NCBI GenBank assembly: GCA_934777505.1
Contig: CAKVNM010000001.1
Coordinates: 124,001 to 188,000, forward strand
DNA from: an uncultured Clostridia bacterium
Lineage (GTDB): Bacteria; Bacillota; Clostridia; Christensenellales; UBA1242
Direction of reading: 5' to 3'
DNA length: 64,000 bases
Part shown: one piece after another, positions 41,985 through 49,806 of the stretch
How positions within the stretch are numbered: position 1 is the stretch's first letter
Layout of the letters: each line of letters starts with the position of its first letter
Made by a program: the position numbers and the translations under genes
The notes under the pieces: model-generated
What the model was told of the DNA's origin: nothing
Database searches by the model: none
Seen by the model: the letters and a program-made list of their open reading frames with translations, nothing else

Positions 41985-43013
41985 TTATTCCACCTCCTCG
42001 CCACATTCTACCACCACCGCATGAGAGATCGCTGGAATAGAATCTCCTTGAAAAGTAGTGGTTGGACTTAACAACGCTCCCGTTGCCAAAAATAGCACTT
42101 TTTTAAGTTTTCGTTCTTTGATTTGTTTGATGATATATGAGTTGAAAACGCTTGCACTGCAACCAGCACCACTTCCGCCCTGATATGTGTGTTGGTGGTC
42201 GTTGTATATCATGTGTCCGCAATCACTATAATTTTCGCCAAGTGGATAGCCGTTTCGTTCCATCAAGTCCCGCAGAATTTCACTTCCAAGTTTTCCAAGG
42301 TCACCAGTTAAAATCAAGTCATAATCACTAGGCTTTGTGTTTGTGTCTTCAAAATGAGCAATCAAGGTATTCATCGCAGCAGGTGCCATGGCTGCACCCA
42401 TGTTGTTTGCGTCAACAATGCCATAATCAACAACTTTGCCGATTGTTGCCATTGTGATTTTTGGAAAAGTTTTCTTTGCGTCTAGCGACAAAATTGTCGT
42501 ACCTGCTCCCGTAACCGTCCACTGCGAAACTGGTGGGCGTTGATTTCCAAGTTCTAGCGGAAAACGATATTGTTTTTCGGCTGTCGAAAAATGACTACCA
42601 GTTGCACAAACCGCCGTTTTTACATACTTTCCGTCCACCAAACAACTTGCAATCAGTAATGCTTCCGTCATGGTCGAACAAGCACTATATAGCCCCAAAA
42701 AAGGCTTGTCGAAGTGTCTTGCTGCAAAACTAGACGACACAATTTGATTGAGCAAGTCGCCCGACAATATCACATCAACAGTGTGTGGGTCAATTTTGGC
42801 TTTGTCTATACAACTAAAAATTGCGTGTTCGAGAATTTTTCTCTCCGCTTTTTCGTAGGTCTTTTCGCCAAAAAGGTCGTTTTCAAGAACATAGTCAAAA
42901 AACTTTCCAAATGGGCCAGCACCTTCTTTTTGACCAACAATCGCATAGTTGCCGATAATTTTTGGCTGATTTTTAAACACAATAGTCTGTGTCCCAAGTC
43001 TGTTATAATTCAT
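41985..43013 (-). CDS. spoVAD: stage V sporulation protein AD
   Basis: 342 residues, thiolase-like fold; GLYSACSTMTEALLIAS and GSGAGCSASVFNSY are SpoVAD motifs. In Bacillus it is on the outer face of the spore membrane and binds dipicolinate. Middle gene of the spoVAC-AD-AE unit; AAGGAG lies 6 bases before the ATG. Confidence 0.97.
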   Translation of the reverse strand: MNYNRLGTQTIVFKNQPKIIGNYAIVGQKEGAGPFGKFFDYVLENDLFGEKTYEKAERKILEHAIFSCIDKAKIDPHTVDVILSGDLLNQIVSSSFAARHFDKPFLGLYSACSTMTEALLIASCLVDGKYVKTAVCATGSHFSTAEKQYRFPLELGNQRPPVSQWTVTGAGTTILSLDAKKTFPKITMATIGKVVDYGIVDANNMGAAMAPAAMNTLIAHFEDTNTKPSDYDLILTGDLGKLGSEILRDLMERNGYPLGENYSDCGHMIYNDHQHTYQGGSGAGCSASVFNSYIIKQIKERKLKKVLFLATGALLSPTTTFQGDSIPAISHAVVVECGEEVE

Positions 43014-43022
43014 TTTTACTCC

Positions 43023-43526
43023 TTATATAAACAAATACACTATTCCAACAATAACACTTGCCACAATTCCGCAAACAATAACTGGACCTGCAACTGTGAA
43101 CATTTTTGAGCATACTCCAAAAATTATGCCTTCTTTTTTATACTCCAGCGCAGGACTTGCAATCGAGTTTGCAAAGCCAGTAATAGGAACAATCGTGCCT
43201 GCTCCCGCAAAATTTCCAATCTTATCGAAAACACCAATCGCTGTCAAAAAGCAAGTGATAAAAATCAAAAATATTAGCATCCAAGCATTTAATTCGGTGT
43301 CGGTCATGGACGGCACAAAGTAAGATAAAAGGTCGGAAAATCCTTGACCTATACAGCAAATAAGTCCGCCCACCCAGAACGAATTGAAAAGCGTTGGAAA
43401 ATTCTTGGTTTTTGGGGATTTGGCTTCAACATACTCCACATATTTTTCGTTGCGTTCCTTTCGTTTTTCGGGCGACATATCGTGTTCCAATTTTTTCTGC
43501 AAGTTTTTATCTTTATTCTCTGTCAT
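43023..43526 (-). CDS. spoVAC: stage V sporulation protein AC
   Basis: 167 residues: a charged N-terminus (1-45), then about four membrane helices with FWVGGLICCIGQG, TGFANSIASPALEYKKEGIIFGVCSKMFTVAGPVIV. SpoVAC acts as a mechanosensitive channel subunit during germination. First gene of the spoVA unit. A near-perfect 20-bp direct repeat lies upstream (43548, 43585). The reduced AC-AD-AE set is typical of Clostridia. Confidence 0.96.
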   Translation of the reverse strand: MTENKDKNLQKKLEHDMSPEKRKERNEKYVEYVEAKSPKTKNFPTLFNSFWVGGLICCIGQGFSDLLSYFVPSMTDTELNAWMLIFLIFITCFLTAIGVFDKIGNFAGAGTIVPITGFANSIASPALEYKKEGIIFGVCSKMFTVAGPVIVCGIVASVIVGIVYLFI

Positions 43527-43547
43527 ATATAATCCTCTACTAAATAA

Positions 43548-43604
43548 TTTCCAAAATTTTCCATTTTAGACAACAAATCAATGTTTTCCAAAATTTTCAA
43601 TTTT
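43548..43604. repeat. 20-bp direct repeat upstream of spoVAC
   Basis: TTTCCAAAATTTTCCATTTT (43548-43567) and TTTCCAAAATTTTCAATTTT (43585-43604), 19 of 20 identical, 37 bases apart, in the gap shared with the divergent lipoprotein gene. Confidence 0.7.
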
Positions 43605-43682
43605 TATAACAAAGGGCAAATGTAATAAAATTGCAGTTTTGAGTTAAACTACATTTAGCAAACCCATTATGGAGGAAATTTT

Positions 43683-45638
43683 ATGAAAATTTTTAGACGA
43701 ACAATGCTGTTTGTTTTGGTTATTGCAACAAGTTGTTTGCTTGTTGCTTGCGGAACGCCAAAAACCGCAAAAGCAGTGGGTTCAACCGCAACCAGACAGG
43801 CAGAACGCATTATTAGGACTCTAAATAGTCTTGATTTTGCCAGTGATAACGACTTGGATATTAAGGATATATCTCCTATTTCCACGCAAAAAAGTTATGA
43901 CACAACTTCTCAAACAAATGGCTACTCAAACGACTACACTTTAAGCAATCAATCAGCCAAAAAAACAAGTAATATCAAAAACAAAACATATTACTCGCAA
44001 AAGTACAAAAATCAATATGTTAACAACACAATCAGCGGAGTTAATGGCGTAAAAGTCAACGAAGAAAAAGTTAGAAATTACTCCTACACCCCAAGATATG
44101 TTAACAGTGTTAGCGAAAACTTCTCAACTAACAATCTTCAAAACTACTTTGCCATGATTGAAGACTTGTATTCGTCATGCGGAGACTGCATTAGTTCTAA
44201 CGCAGAATGTAATTCTTGCCGTGAACAATTAAAAGTTTCTTGCGACAACTGCAAAGTTTTGTGTCAAAAACTTCAAGACGGCTCTATAACACTTAGTGAC
44301 GAACAAATTTCGTCTTGTAACGACTGTATCAGCCAACTCGAAAACTGCTTGAACAACCTTAACTCTCAAAAAGGCGAACTTAACACACTTGTTAAAACTC
44401 TAAAACCACTACTTAGCAAATACAACAGTAATTTTGACAAAATCTGTTCTTGCTATGGCTTAATCAATCAATGTCTTGACAAGCGAATTGACGCCATCAA
44501 CGAATGTACTTCTTGCATGGACAACTTATGCAATATTATTAACGGCACAAATTCAAATCAATCCGCAAACAATAATCAATCACAAAACACAACTCAAACA
44601 AAAACAACTACTAATGGCTACAAAACTACTAATCTTAGCAAGAAAAGCACAACTTCAAACACTATAAAAAACAAAATTCGTAGTACTATGCAAAAGTCAA
44701 AAAACACCGAAAATTCGACTAATAACAGTACTACGCAAACAAAAAATGTTAAAACAACAAAAGTTAATCAAACAAATCAAAACAAAAGCACAACAACTCA
44801 AAATTCTAGACCAAGAAACATGGGAAATGACAGGCGTGTTCCCCCACTCAAACGAAACACTACAAGGCAAAATATGAACATGAACAATGGTGTTCAAAAT
44901 CAAAATTTGGTTAACAATAACAATCTTCAAAGACAAAACGCACTTAGAAACGAAGGCGTGAACATGGGTGCATATAATCAAAACTTTGGCTATAACAACT
45001 ACGGCTACAACGCCTACCCATACACTCCACGAAATATCGACACTTATCAAAACTTGCCAAAGAATATCGACACATATCAAAACATCTACACCAATATTGA
45101 CACATATCAAAAAGACTATTTGAGCAACAATCAAGCAGAAGAACTTGACCAAACAAACGACAACAATATTAGCAATCAAGACGCCGTTTTAAACAAAGAA
45201 AACGGACAAGTTATTGAGCCTAATAACACAGTCACAAACGATACAATAAATAGCATTACAAATAGTCCAAACAATGCAATTATCGAAGCAAACAAAGAAC
45301 AAGCAAAGGTTGAAAATAACACAGAAAACCTTTCAAGCCAAGAAAACACAAATCAAAACTTGACAACCACTGCTCCAATTACTTCTAGCCCACTACCTAA
45401 TCCTTTTGACCCTGAAAAAGTAGAAAAGAAAAACGAGCAAAAAGAATCACAAGAAAACTTGAATAAAGAAAGTGGCGAAGTTATCCCAAACGAAGAAAAC
45501 AAACTTGACAATGGCGATATCAAAGCCGAACCACTTGAAAACAAGCAAGAAAACGCTCAAAACGGCAATGTATCCAGCCAAAACGCTAACTTCACTACTC
45601 TTGAACAAACCACAGAAAAACCAGTTATAGTTAGTTAA
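43683..45638 (+). CDS. Cys-rich, Asn/Gln-rich predicted lipoprotein
   Basis: 651 residues. Signal peptide with lipobox LVAC (Cys23). After a polar stretch, a helical region about 160-295 contains 16 Cys, many as CxxC or CxxxC (CGDC, CNSC, CDNC, CNDC). From about 296 the protein is Asn/Gln/Thr-rich and probably unfolded. Residues 450-479 are three tandem decapeptides, xNIDTYQxxx, also repeated at 30-bp steps in the DNA (45030-45119). GGAGG lies 7 bases before the ATG. Family not recognised. Divergent from spoVAC, so a spore-envelope role is a guess from context. Ends with a good terminator. Confidence 0.75.
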   Translation: MKIFRRTMLFVLVIATSCLLVACGTPKTAKAVGSTATRQAERIIRTLNSLDFASDNDLDIKDISPISTQKSYDTTSQTNGYSNDYTLSNQSAKKTSNIKNKTYYSQKYKNQYVNNTISGVNGVKVNEEKVRNYSYTPRYVNSVSENFSTNNLQNYFAMIEDLYSSCGDCISSNAECNSCREQLKVSCDNCKVLCQKLQDGSITLSDEQISSCNDCISQLENCLNNLNSQKGELNTLVKTLKPLLSKYNSNFDKICSCYGLINQCLDKRIDAINECTSCMDNLCNIINGTNSNQSANNNQSQNTTQTKTTTNGYKTTNLSKKSTTSNTIKNKIRSTMQKSKNTENSTNNSTTQTKNVKTTKVNQTNQNKSTTTQNSRPRNMGNDRRVPPLKRNTTRQNMNMNNGVQNQNLVNNNNLQRQNALRNEGVNMGAYNQNFGYNNYGYNAYPYTPRNIDTYQNLPKNIDTYQNIYTNIDTYQKDYLSNNQAEELDQTNDNNISNQDAVLNKENGQVIEPNNTVTNDTINSITNSPNNAIIEANKEQAKVENNTENLSSQENTNQNLTTTAPITSSPLPNPFDPEKVEKKNEQKESQENLNKESGEVIPNEENKLDNGDIKAEPLENKQENAQNGNVSSQNANFTTLEQTTEKPVIVS

Positions 45639-45666
45639 AAAAACAGTCCAAACGGACTGCTTTTTT
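45637..45666 (+). terminator. terminator after the lipoprotein gene
   Basis: CAGTCC/GGACTG stem with 4-base loop and T-run. Confidence 0.88.
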
Positions 45667-45708
45667 ATATTACAATAAAATCTCTGCTTGCTTTTAACAA
45701 TGTTGGCA

Positions 45709-46449
45709 TTAATCATTATTTTTTAGCAAGTAATTCAAAATTCTTTCGGGGTTGTTTATAAAATTTTTATATAATTGAAATTGTTTTGTATCTTGATAAT
45801 CTTTTTGTTGCAAACCATTGTCTTCGATTTCGTAGATTACAGAATTTGGACAAGTAATCAAAATAGGCGAATGTGTAGCAATTATAAATTGACAGTGATT
45901 TTCATTTACAAGTTGGTTAAGTACTGATATCAGTGTTAATTGTCGTTCTGCCGACAACGCAGATTCGGGTTCATCGAGTATAAAAACACCATCTCTAAAT
46001 TGATTTTTAAATAAAGATAAAAAAGATTCCCCATGTGATTGCTTTTTTAGAGATTTGCCACCATAGGACGAGAATGCTCCCTTGCCATTTTCTATTGCCA
46101 TATTTTCTATATAATCTGCAAAGTTAAAAAAACTTTCGGCTCGAAAGAAAAAGCCCTTAGATGTTTTTAACCGCCATGACAATTTCATTTTATTTGATAA
46201 TTTAATACTATCAAAATTTAAGTCATCATTATACAAATGATTTCTATTCCCGCCTAGTATGTTAAAACCAATATTATACGCCAAACTTTCAAGTAGCGTA
46301 CTTTTTCCCGCCCCATTTTCTCCTACTATAAAAGTAATAGGACAATCAAAATTTATTTTAATTCCATTTTTAAATAAAGGTAGCGAAAATGGAAATTCAT
46401 TTAAGTCACAAGGCTCAATTTCTAATGAGTTAAGATAATTGTTATTCAT
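45709..46449 (-). CDS. AAA/ABC-type ATPase (AAA_21-like), single domain
   Basis: 246 residues. Walker A FIVGENGAGKSTLLESLAYN near 43-60, signature-like QSHGESFLSLF near 145, Walker B GVFILDEPESALSAERQ near 162 and a IIATHSPIL switch near 198. Stand-alone RecF/OLD-like ATPase of unknown role; no nuclease or toxin gene is adjacent, so a defence pair is not supported. No SD: TTGACT-17-TACAAT-6-ATG indicates a leaderless message. Confidence 0.85.
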   Translation of the reverse strand: MNNNYLNSLEIEPCDLNEFPFSLPLFKNGIKINFDCPITFIVGENGAGKSTLLESLAYNIGFNILGGNRNHLYNDDLNFDSIKLSNKMKLSWRLKTSKGFFFRAESFFNFADYIENMAIENGKGAFSSYGGKSLKKQSHGESFLSLFKNQFRDGVFILDEPESALSAERQLTLISVLNQLVNENHCQFIIATHSPILITCPNSVIYEIEDNGLQQKDYQDTKQFQLYKNFINNPERILNYLLKNND

Positions 46450-46455
46450 ATTTTT

Positions 46456-46484
46456 ATTGTATTAACAAAACAAAAAAGAGTCAA
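46456..46484 (-). promoter_or_regulatory. ATPase gene promoter, leaderless arrangement
   Basis: Minus strand TTGACT (46484-46479), 17-base spacer, TACAAT (46461-46456), 6 bases, ATG at 46449. Confidence 0.75.
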
Positions 46485-46485
46485 T

Positions 46486-46518
46486 AAAAAAGCAGGTTTA
46501 TTATCAACTGCTTTTTTT
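46486..46518 (-). terminator. spoIIA-sigF operon terminator
   Basis: AAAAAAGCAG/CTGCTTTTTT stem, T-run on both strands. Confidence 0.85.
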
Positions 46519-46523
46519 ACAAA

Positions 46524-47258
46524 TCAATATGTTTCTTTGAATTTGGTTTTTAGTTTTTCAATTATTTTACACTCCAATCGTGAAACCTGAACTTGCGATA
46601 CTCCAAGTCTGGTGGCGATTTCACTCTGCGTTTTATCTTGGAAATATCTTAGGGCGATAATCTGTTTATCTCGTGGAGAAAGTGACGAAATTATCTCTTT
46701 TAGCATGATATCGTCAAGCATATTGTCAACAACATTTTCTTCTTCCACCGACTCCATAATTGTTCTGGAACGGGGATTTGTTTCGTCTTGCTTTTCGTCA
46801 AGCGAAAGCAGTGCTTTTCGGCTGTCCATGGCAAACACGATTTCGGCTTGGTCCATATTAAAATGCTTTGCAATCTGCTCAATAGATGGAGCTTCGTCCG
46901 CATGGGTGGACTTAAATTCCATGATATATCTGTTGATTTGCACATTTAGTGATTTTAACGCACGACTAACCTTGATTGAGCCGTCATCTCGCATAAACCT
47001 TTTGACTTCCCCCGCTATCATAGGAACGGCGTAGGTTGAAAACTTTGTGTTAAAGTTTGCATCATAATGCTCTATCGCCTTCAAAAAGCCCAAACAGCCC
47101 AGTTGATAAAGATCATCATATTCAACACCTTTAAACTTGTATGGCTTGATTATGCTCTTTATTAACGGAGAATTTTCTTCTATCAGCACGGTTTTTGCTT
47201 TTTCATCACCACTTTGTGCAAGTTTTATTAGTTGCAAAGTCTGGCTGTGGTCAAGCAT
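46524..47258 (-). CDS. sigF: RNA polymerase sporulation sigma factor SigF
   Basis: 244 residues. Region 2 with YDDLYQLGCLGFLKAIEHYDANFNTKFSTYAVPMIAGEVKRFMRDDG, region 3, and region 4 with LSPRDKQIIALRYFQDKTQSEIATRLGVSQVQVSRLE. First forespore sigma factor. Its place directly after spoIIAB separates it from the similar SigG. Three bases after the spoIIAB stop; operon ends with the terminator at 46486. Confidence 0.96.
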   Translation of the reverse strand: MLDHSQTLQLIKLAQSGDEKAKTVLIEENSPLIKSIIKPYKFKGVEYDDLYQLGCLGFLKAIEHYDANFNTKFSTYAVPMIAGEVKRFMRDDGSIKVSRALKSLNVQINRYIMEFKSTHADEAPSIEQIAKHFNMDQAEIVFAMDSRKALLSLDEKQDETNPRSRTIMESVEEENVVDNMLDDIMLKEIISSLSPRDKQIIALRYFQDKTQSEIATRLGVSQVQVSRLECKIIEKLKTKFKETY

Positions 47259-47261
47259 ACG

Positions 47262-47711
47262 CTATGCTCCCACAACTTGTTTTTGCTCACTCCCAAGATT
47301 TTTTGTCATTCGCACGGTAATTCCCTTACCCCTGTTTTTTTCAACATCAAACGAGTCCATAAAACTTTCCATAACCGTAAATCCCATGCCACTACGCTCT
47401 TGCTCTGGCTTGGTTGTGAAAAATGGCTCTTTTGCTTGTTCAATATTGTCAATTCCTTCGCCATAGTCGGTGATTGATATGTCAACCTTGCCTTCAAAGA
47501 GTTTAACCTTGATTAAAATATCGCCAACACTGGTTGGATATGCGTGCACAACGCAGTTTGTAATCGCTTCGCTAACCGCAGTTTTAATATCAGTGATTTC
47601 GTCTAGCGTTGGATTTGCTTCCACGCAAAAAGCAGCAATCGCACTCCTAACAAAGCCTTCGTTGACTGATAAGGATTTGACTGAAAGCGTCATTTCGTTT
47701 AATAATTTCAT
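47262..47711 (-). CDS. spoIIAB: anti-sigma F factor SpoIIAB
   Basis: 149 residues, GHKL serine kinase. N-box-like EAITNCVVHAYP near 50, G1 DYGEGIDNIEQAKEPFFTTKPEQERSGMGFTVMESFMD near 82-120. Binds and inhibits SigF and phosphorylates SpoIIAA. AGGGAG lies before the ATG. Central gene of the operon. Confidence 0.96.
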   Translation of the reverse strand: MKLLNEMTLSVKSLSVNEGFVRSAIAAFCVEANPTLDEITDIKTAVSEAITNCVVHAYPTSVGDILIKVKLFEGKVDISITDYGEGIDNIEQAKEPFFTTKPEQERSGMGFTVMESFMDSFDVEKNRGKGITVRMTKNLGSEQKQVVGA

Positions 47712-47722
47712 GATTAATCTCC

Positions 47723-48031
47723 CTAATTAATTTTTGGCATAATGCCATATAGTCCCGTCATATTAAAAATTTTTTCGGCGTGCTTTGATGGATTACAAAT
47801 GAAAATTGGAATATTTTTTTCCTTCATTTTCTTATATCTTCCAATCAAAACGCCTACTCCCGTTGAGTCCATAAAATCAAGTTCGGATAGGTCGATAATG
47901 ACTTCTTTAAACCCGTCCTGACTAAGTAACTCATCAAGCGTTGTTTTGGCAAAATGCGAGTTGTTTTCGTCTAGTTCGCCGCATAGCACCAAATATAAAA
48001 TTTTGTTGTAAATTCTGTGTTTTATTTGCAT
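47723..48031 (-). CDS. spoIIAA: anti-anti-sigma factor SpoIIAA
   Basis: 102 residues, STAS domain with IIDLSELDFMDSTGVGVLIGRYKKM; the Ser of DSTGVG is the phosphorylated residue. Unphosphorylated SpoIIAA frees SigF from SpoIIAB. GGGAGG lies 6 bases before the ATG. A 0A-box match lies about 115 bases upstream. Confidence 0.96.
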   Translation of the reverse strand: MQIKHRIYNKILYLVLCGELDENNSHFAKTTLDELLSQDGFKEVIIDLSELDFMDSTGVGVLIGRYKKMKEKNIPIFICNPSKHAEKIFNMTGLYGIMPKIN

Positions 48032-48102
48032 AAGTTCCTCCCCAAAATATGTATAAAAAGTTAGGACTAAGTTCTAGCAACCATATAATAACAAATCGCA
48101 AT

Positions 48103-48134
48103 AAAAAAAATATGGCAAAGTTTGACGCTTTGCC
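48103..48134 (-). terminator. hairpin with T-run in the spoIIA upstream region
   Basis: GGCAAAG (48114-48120) and CTTTGCC (48128-48134), 7-bp stem and 7-base loop; on the minus strand eight T follow. Reads as a terminator or attenuator ahead of spoIIAA. Confidence 0.75.
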
Positions 48135-48142
48135 ACAATATT

Positions 48143-48149
48143 TGTCGAA
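48143..48149. promoter_or_regulatory. candidate Spo0A box upstream of spoIIA
   Basis: TGTCGAA within TTTGTCGAATTT, an exact match to the 0A box TGNCGAA. spoIIA is a direct Spo0A target in spore formers. Confidence 0.55.
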
Positions 48150-48297
48150 TTTATCCGCTTAGATTTCAAAAACAAGGTTAATTTTCCACAAAAAAATTTG
48201 AAAAACTATTTATCAATATTAAAAATATAAAATTTTAGCATACTTGAAAGATAAAAAAAGCAGTGACTTATCATTGTTTTAAATATCAATTTTGGAA

Positions 48298-48324
48298 CAA
48301 AAAAACAACGAAAATTCGTTGCTC
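48298..48324 (-). terminator. terminator of the tRNA cluster
   Basis: Minus strand CAACGA/TCGTTG stem with 4-base loop and T-run, just after tRNA-Tyr. Confidence 0.88.
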
Positions 48325-48328
48325 TTTT

Positions 48329-48414
48329 TGGTGGGTAGGGATGGATTCGAACCACCGTAGGCGCTAGCCGGCAGATTTACAGTCTGCTCCCATTGGCCCC
48401 TCGGGCACCTACCC
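48329..48414 (-). tRNA. tRNA-Tyr (anticodon GTA)
   Basis: Acceptor GGGTAGG/CCTACCC, anticodon loop CTGTAAA, long variable arm typical of bacterial tRNA-Tyr, encoded CCA. Last of six co-oriented tRNAs. Confidence 0.96.
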
Positions 48415-48458
48415 TTAAAAAAATGTTTTATAATATGGGTTAGAATACTATAAAACAG

Positions 48459-48534
48459 TGGAGCTGGTGAATGGAATCGAACCATCAACCTGCTGATTAC
48501 AAATCAGCTGCTCTGCCAATTGAGCCACACCAGC
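48459..48534 (-). tRNA. tRNA-Thr (anticodon TGT)
   Basis: Acceptor GCTGGTG/CACCAGC, anticodon loop TTTGTAA, T-arm GGTTCGATTCC, discriminator T, encoded CCA. Confidence 0.96.
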
Positions 48535-48552
48535 ATATTAACTTACCAATAA

Positions 48553-48628
48553 TGGTGCCGCGGGGCGGAATCGAACCACCGACACAGGGATTTTCAGTCC
48601 CTTGCTCTACCGACTGAGCTACCGAGGC
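48553..48628 (-). tRNA. tRNA-Phe (anticodon GAA)
   Basis: Anticodon loop CTGAAAA, T-arm GGTTCGATTCC, discriminator A and encoded CCA. The acceptor GCCTCGG/CCGCGGC has a T-C mismatch at pair 4:69. Confidence 0.95.
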
Positions 48629-48699
48629 ATTTTTGGTAAGTTTTAGCAAATTCGCTAAATAGTCCAATTGTTTTAAATGCCTTAATTCAAAGGGACTAA

Positions 48700-48776
48700 T
48701 GGCGACTCGGATGGGGTTCGAACCCACGACCTCCGCCGTGACAGGGCGGCGCTCTAACCAACTGAGCTACCAAGCC
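48700..48776 (-). tRNA. tRNA-Asp (anticodon GTC)
   Basis: Acceptor GGCTTGG/CCGAGTC with two G-U pairs, anticodon loop CTGTCAC, discriminator G, encoded CCA. Confidence 0.96.
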
Positions 48777-48810
48777 AAAGTTTTCTTTTGAATTGTTTTC
48801 TTTTAAGAAA

Positions 48811-48887
48811 TGGTGGGCCTTCACGGACTTGAACCGCGGACCGACCGGTTATGAGCCGGTTGCTCTAACCAACTGAGCTAAAGGCCC
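48811..48887 (-). tRNA. tRNA-Met, elongator type (anticodon CAT)
   Basis: Acceptor GGGCCTT/AAGGCCC, anticodon loop CTCATAA, normal first base pair (not the initiator C-A mismatch), encoded CCA. Could in principle be the Ile2 tRNA read as CAT. Confidence 0.93.
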
Positions 48888-48903
48888 AAAAACTTAAAAG
48901 TAA

Positions 48904-48979
48904 TGGTCGAGGTGAAGAGATTCGAACTCCCGACCCCATGGTCCCAAACCACGTGCGCTACCAGCTGCGCTACACCTCG
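48904..48979 (-). tRNA. tRNA-Pro (anticodon TGG)
   Basis: Acceptor CGAGGTG/CACCTCG, anticodon loop TTTGGGA, discriminator A, encoded CCA. First tRNA of the cluster in transcription order. Confidence 0.96.
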
Positions 48980-48997
48980 ATAAACGCTGACTTATAT

Positions 48998-49026
48998 ATA
49001 TTATTATAAATCAGCCTTTTTGTCAA
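48998..49026 (-). promoter_or_regulatory. promoter of the six-tRNA cluster
   Basis: Minus strand TTGACA (49026-49021), 17-base spacer, TAATAT (49003-48998), about 19 bases before tRNA-Pro. Confidence 0.65.
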
Positions 49027-49113
49027 GAAAAAAATTAAATTTGTTTTAAAAATTTTTTAATTATATTTTATTATACTTTTAGCACATAAATATGTTTACA
49101 AAAGCAATGAATT

Positions 49114-49719
49114 TTAGCAAAGATAATTGTCTTCTTCTCCACGCTCAAAGTTGAAAAGATTGATGTACTTTTGGAAATCTTCCTTTACAGCAACATTGTC
49201 ATTAACGATTTCAATCGCTCTTTGAGCAAGTTTTTTAATAATAACATAATATTCGATTAAGTCGATGTCTATTTCGTCAATATCGTCATACAAGTCGTAC
49301 ATTTCCTTGTGAAAATACTTGAAATTATCAACCGTGTCGAGTGTGAAATCAACAACCGCTTTTGACAAACTTCTTTGGTCGCAGTTGGCAACTGCTTTTC
49401 GTGCATTCAAAGTTGTACGCTCAACAATATTGAATGTAAAATCAAAGTATTCGTTAAAATCTCTTGTCACGGAACGCATGAGAAGTTTTGTTTTTAATTT
49501 ATCAAAAAATCTCAAATTTTCAATACTGCCCCTGCAATAATCAATGGAAATATCGCACTTCTTTATAAGTTCGTTCATTGTGTTTGTAAAAGACATTGTG
49601 TAGTAATCATAAAAATCACAAATTTTTAGTAACATTTGTTTGTCTAGTGGCTTTTCATAATCGCTGTGTCTTGCTTTAATCATTGCCATTAAAACTGAAA
49701 AACTTTCGTCTTCTTCCAT
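49114..49719 (-). CDS. hypothetical helical protein
   Basis: 201 residues from the ATG at 49719, where AAGGAG lies 6 bases upstream; a longer frame from 49758 has no ribosome site. All-helical and acidic, with no membrane segment. Stretches such as TVDNFKYFHKEMYDLYDDIDEIDIDLIEYY suggest an antiparallel helical bundle, loosely PhoU-like, but no family was recognised. Between the terminator of the miaB-GK operon and the tRNA cluster. Confidence 0.7.
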   Translation of the reverse strand: MEEDESFSVLMAMIKARHSDYEKPLDKQMLLKICDFYDYYTMSFTNTMNELIKKCDISIDYCRGSIENLRFFDKLKTKLLMRSVTRDFNEYFDFTFNIVERTTLNARKAVANCDQRSLSKAVVDFTLDTVDNFKYFHKEMYDLYDDIDEIDIDLIEYYVIIKKLAQRAIEIVNDNVAVKEDFQKYINLFNFERGEEDNYLC

Positions 49720-49775
49720 AAAAACTCCTTGGTGTAAGTATATATTTAAAAAGTTCAAATGTCAATACTGATTTG

Positions 49776-49801
49776 CAAAAAAAAAGACGCTTTTTAGCGT
49801 C
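49776..49801 (-). terminator. terminator of the miaB-to-GK operon
   Basis: Minus strand GACGC/GCGTC stem with 6-base loop and a run of T. Confidence 0.88.
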
Positions 49802-49806
49802 AGTTT

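Noticed and set aside
44681..44691. TAGTACTATGC match inside the lipoprotein gene
   Set aside because: Partial match within coding repeats (Ser-Thr-Met-Gln); not counted as a copy of the intergenic palindrome.
45709..46449. Antiphage defence system around the AAA ATPase
   Set aside because: No nuclease, toxin or other effector gene is next to it; neighbours are sporulation genes.
48279..48727. Two minus-strand frames across the tRNA cluster
   Set aside because: They are translations of tRNA genes.
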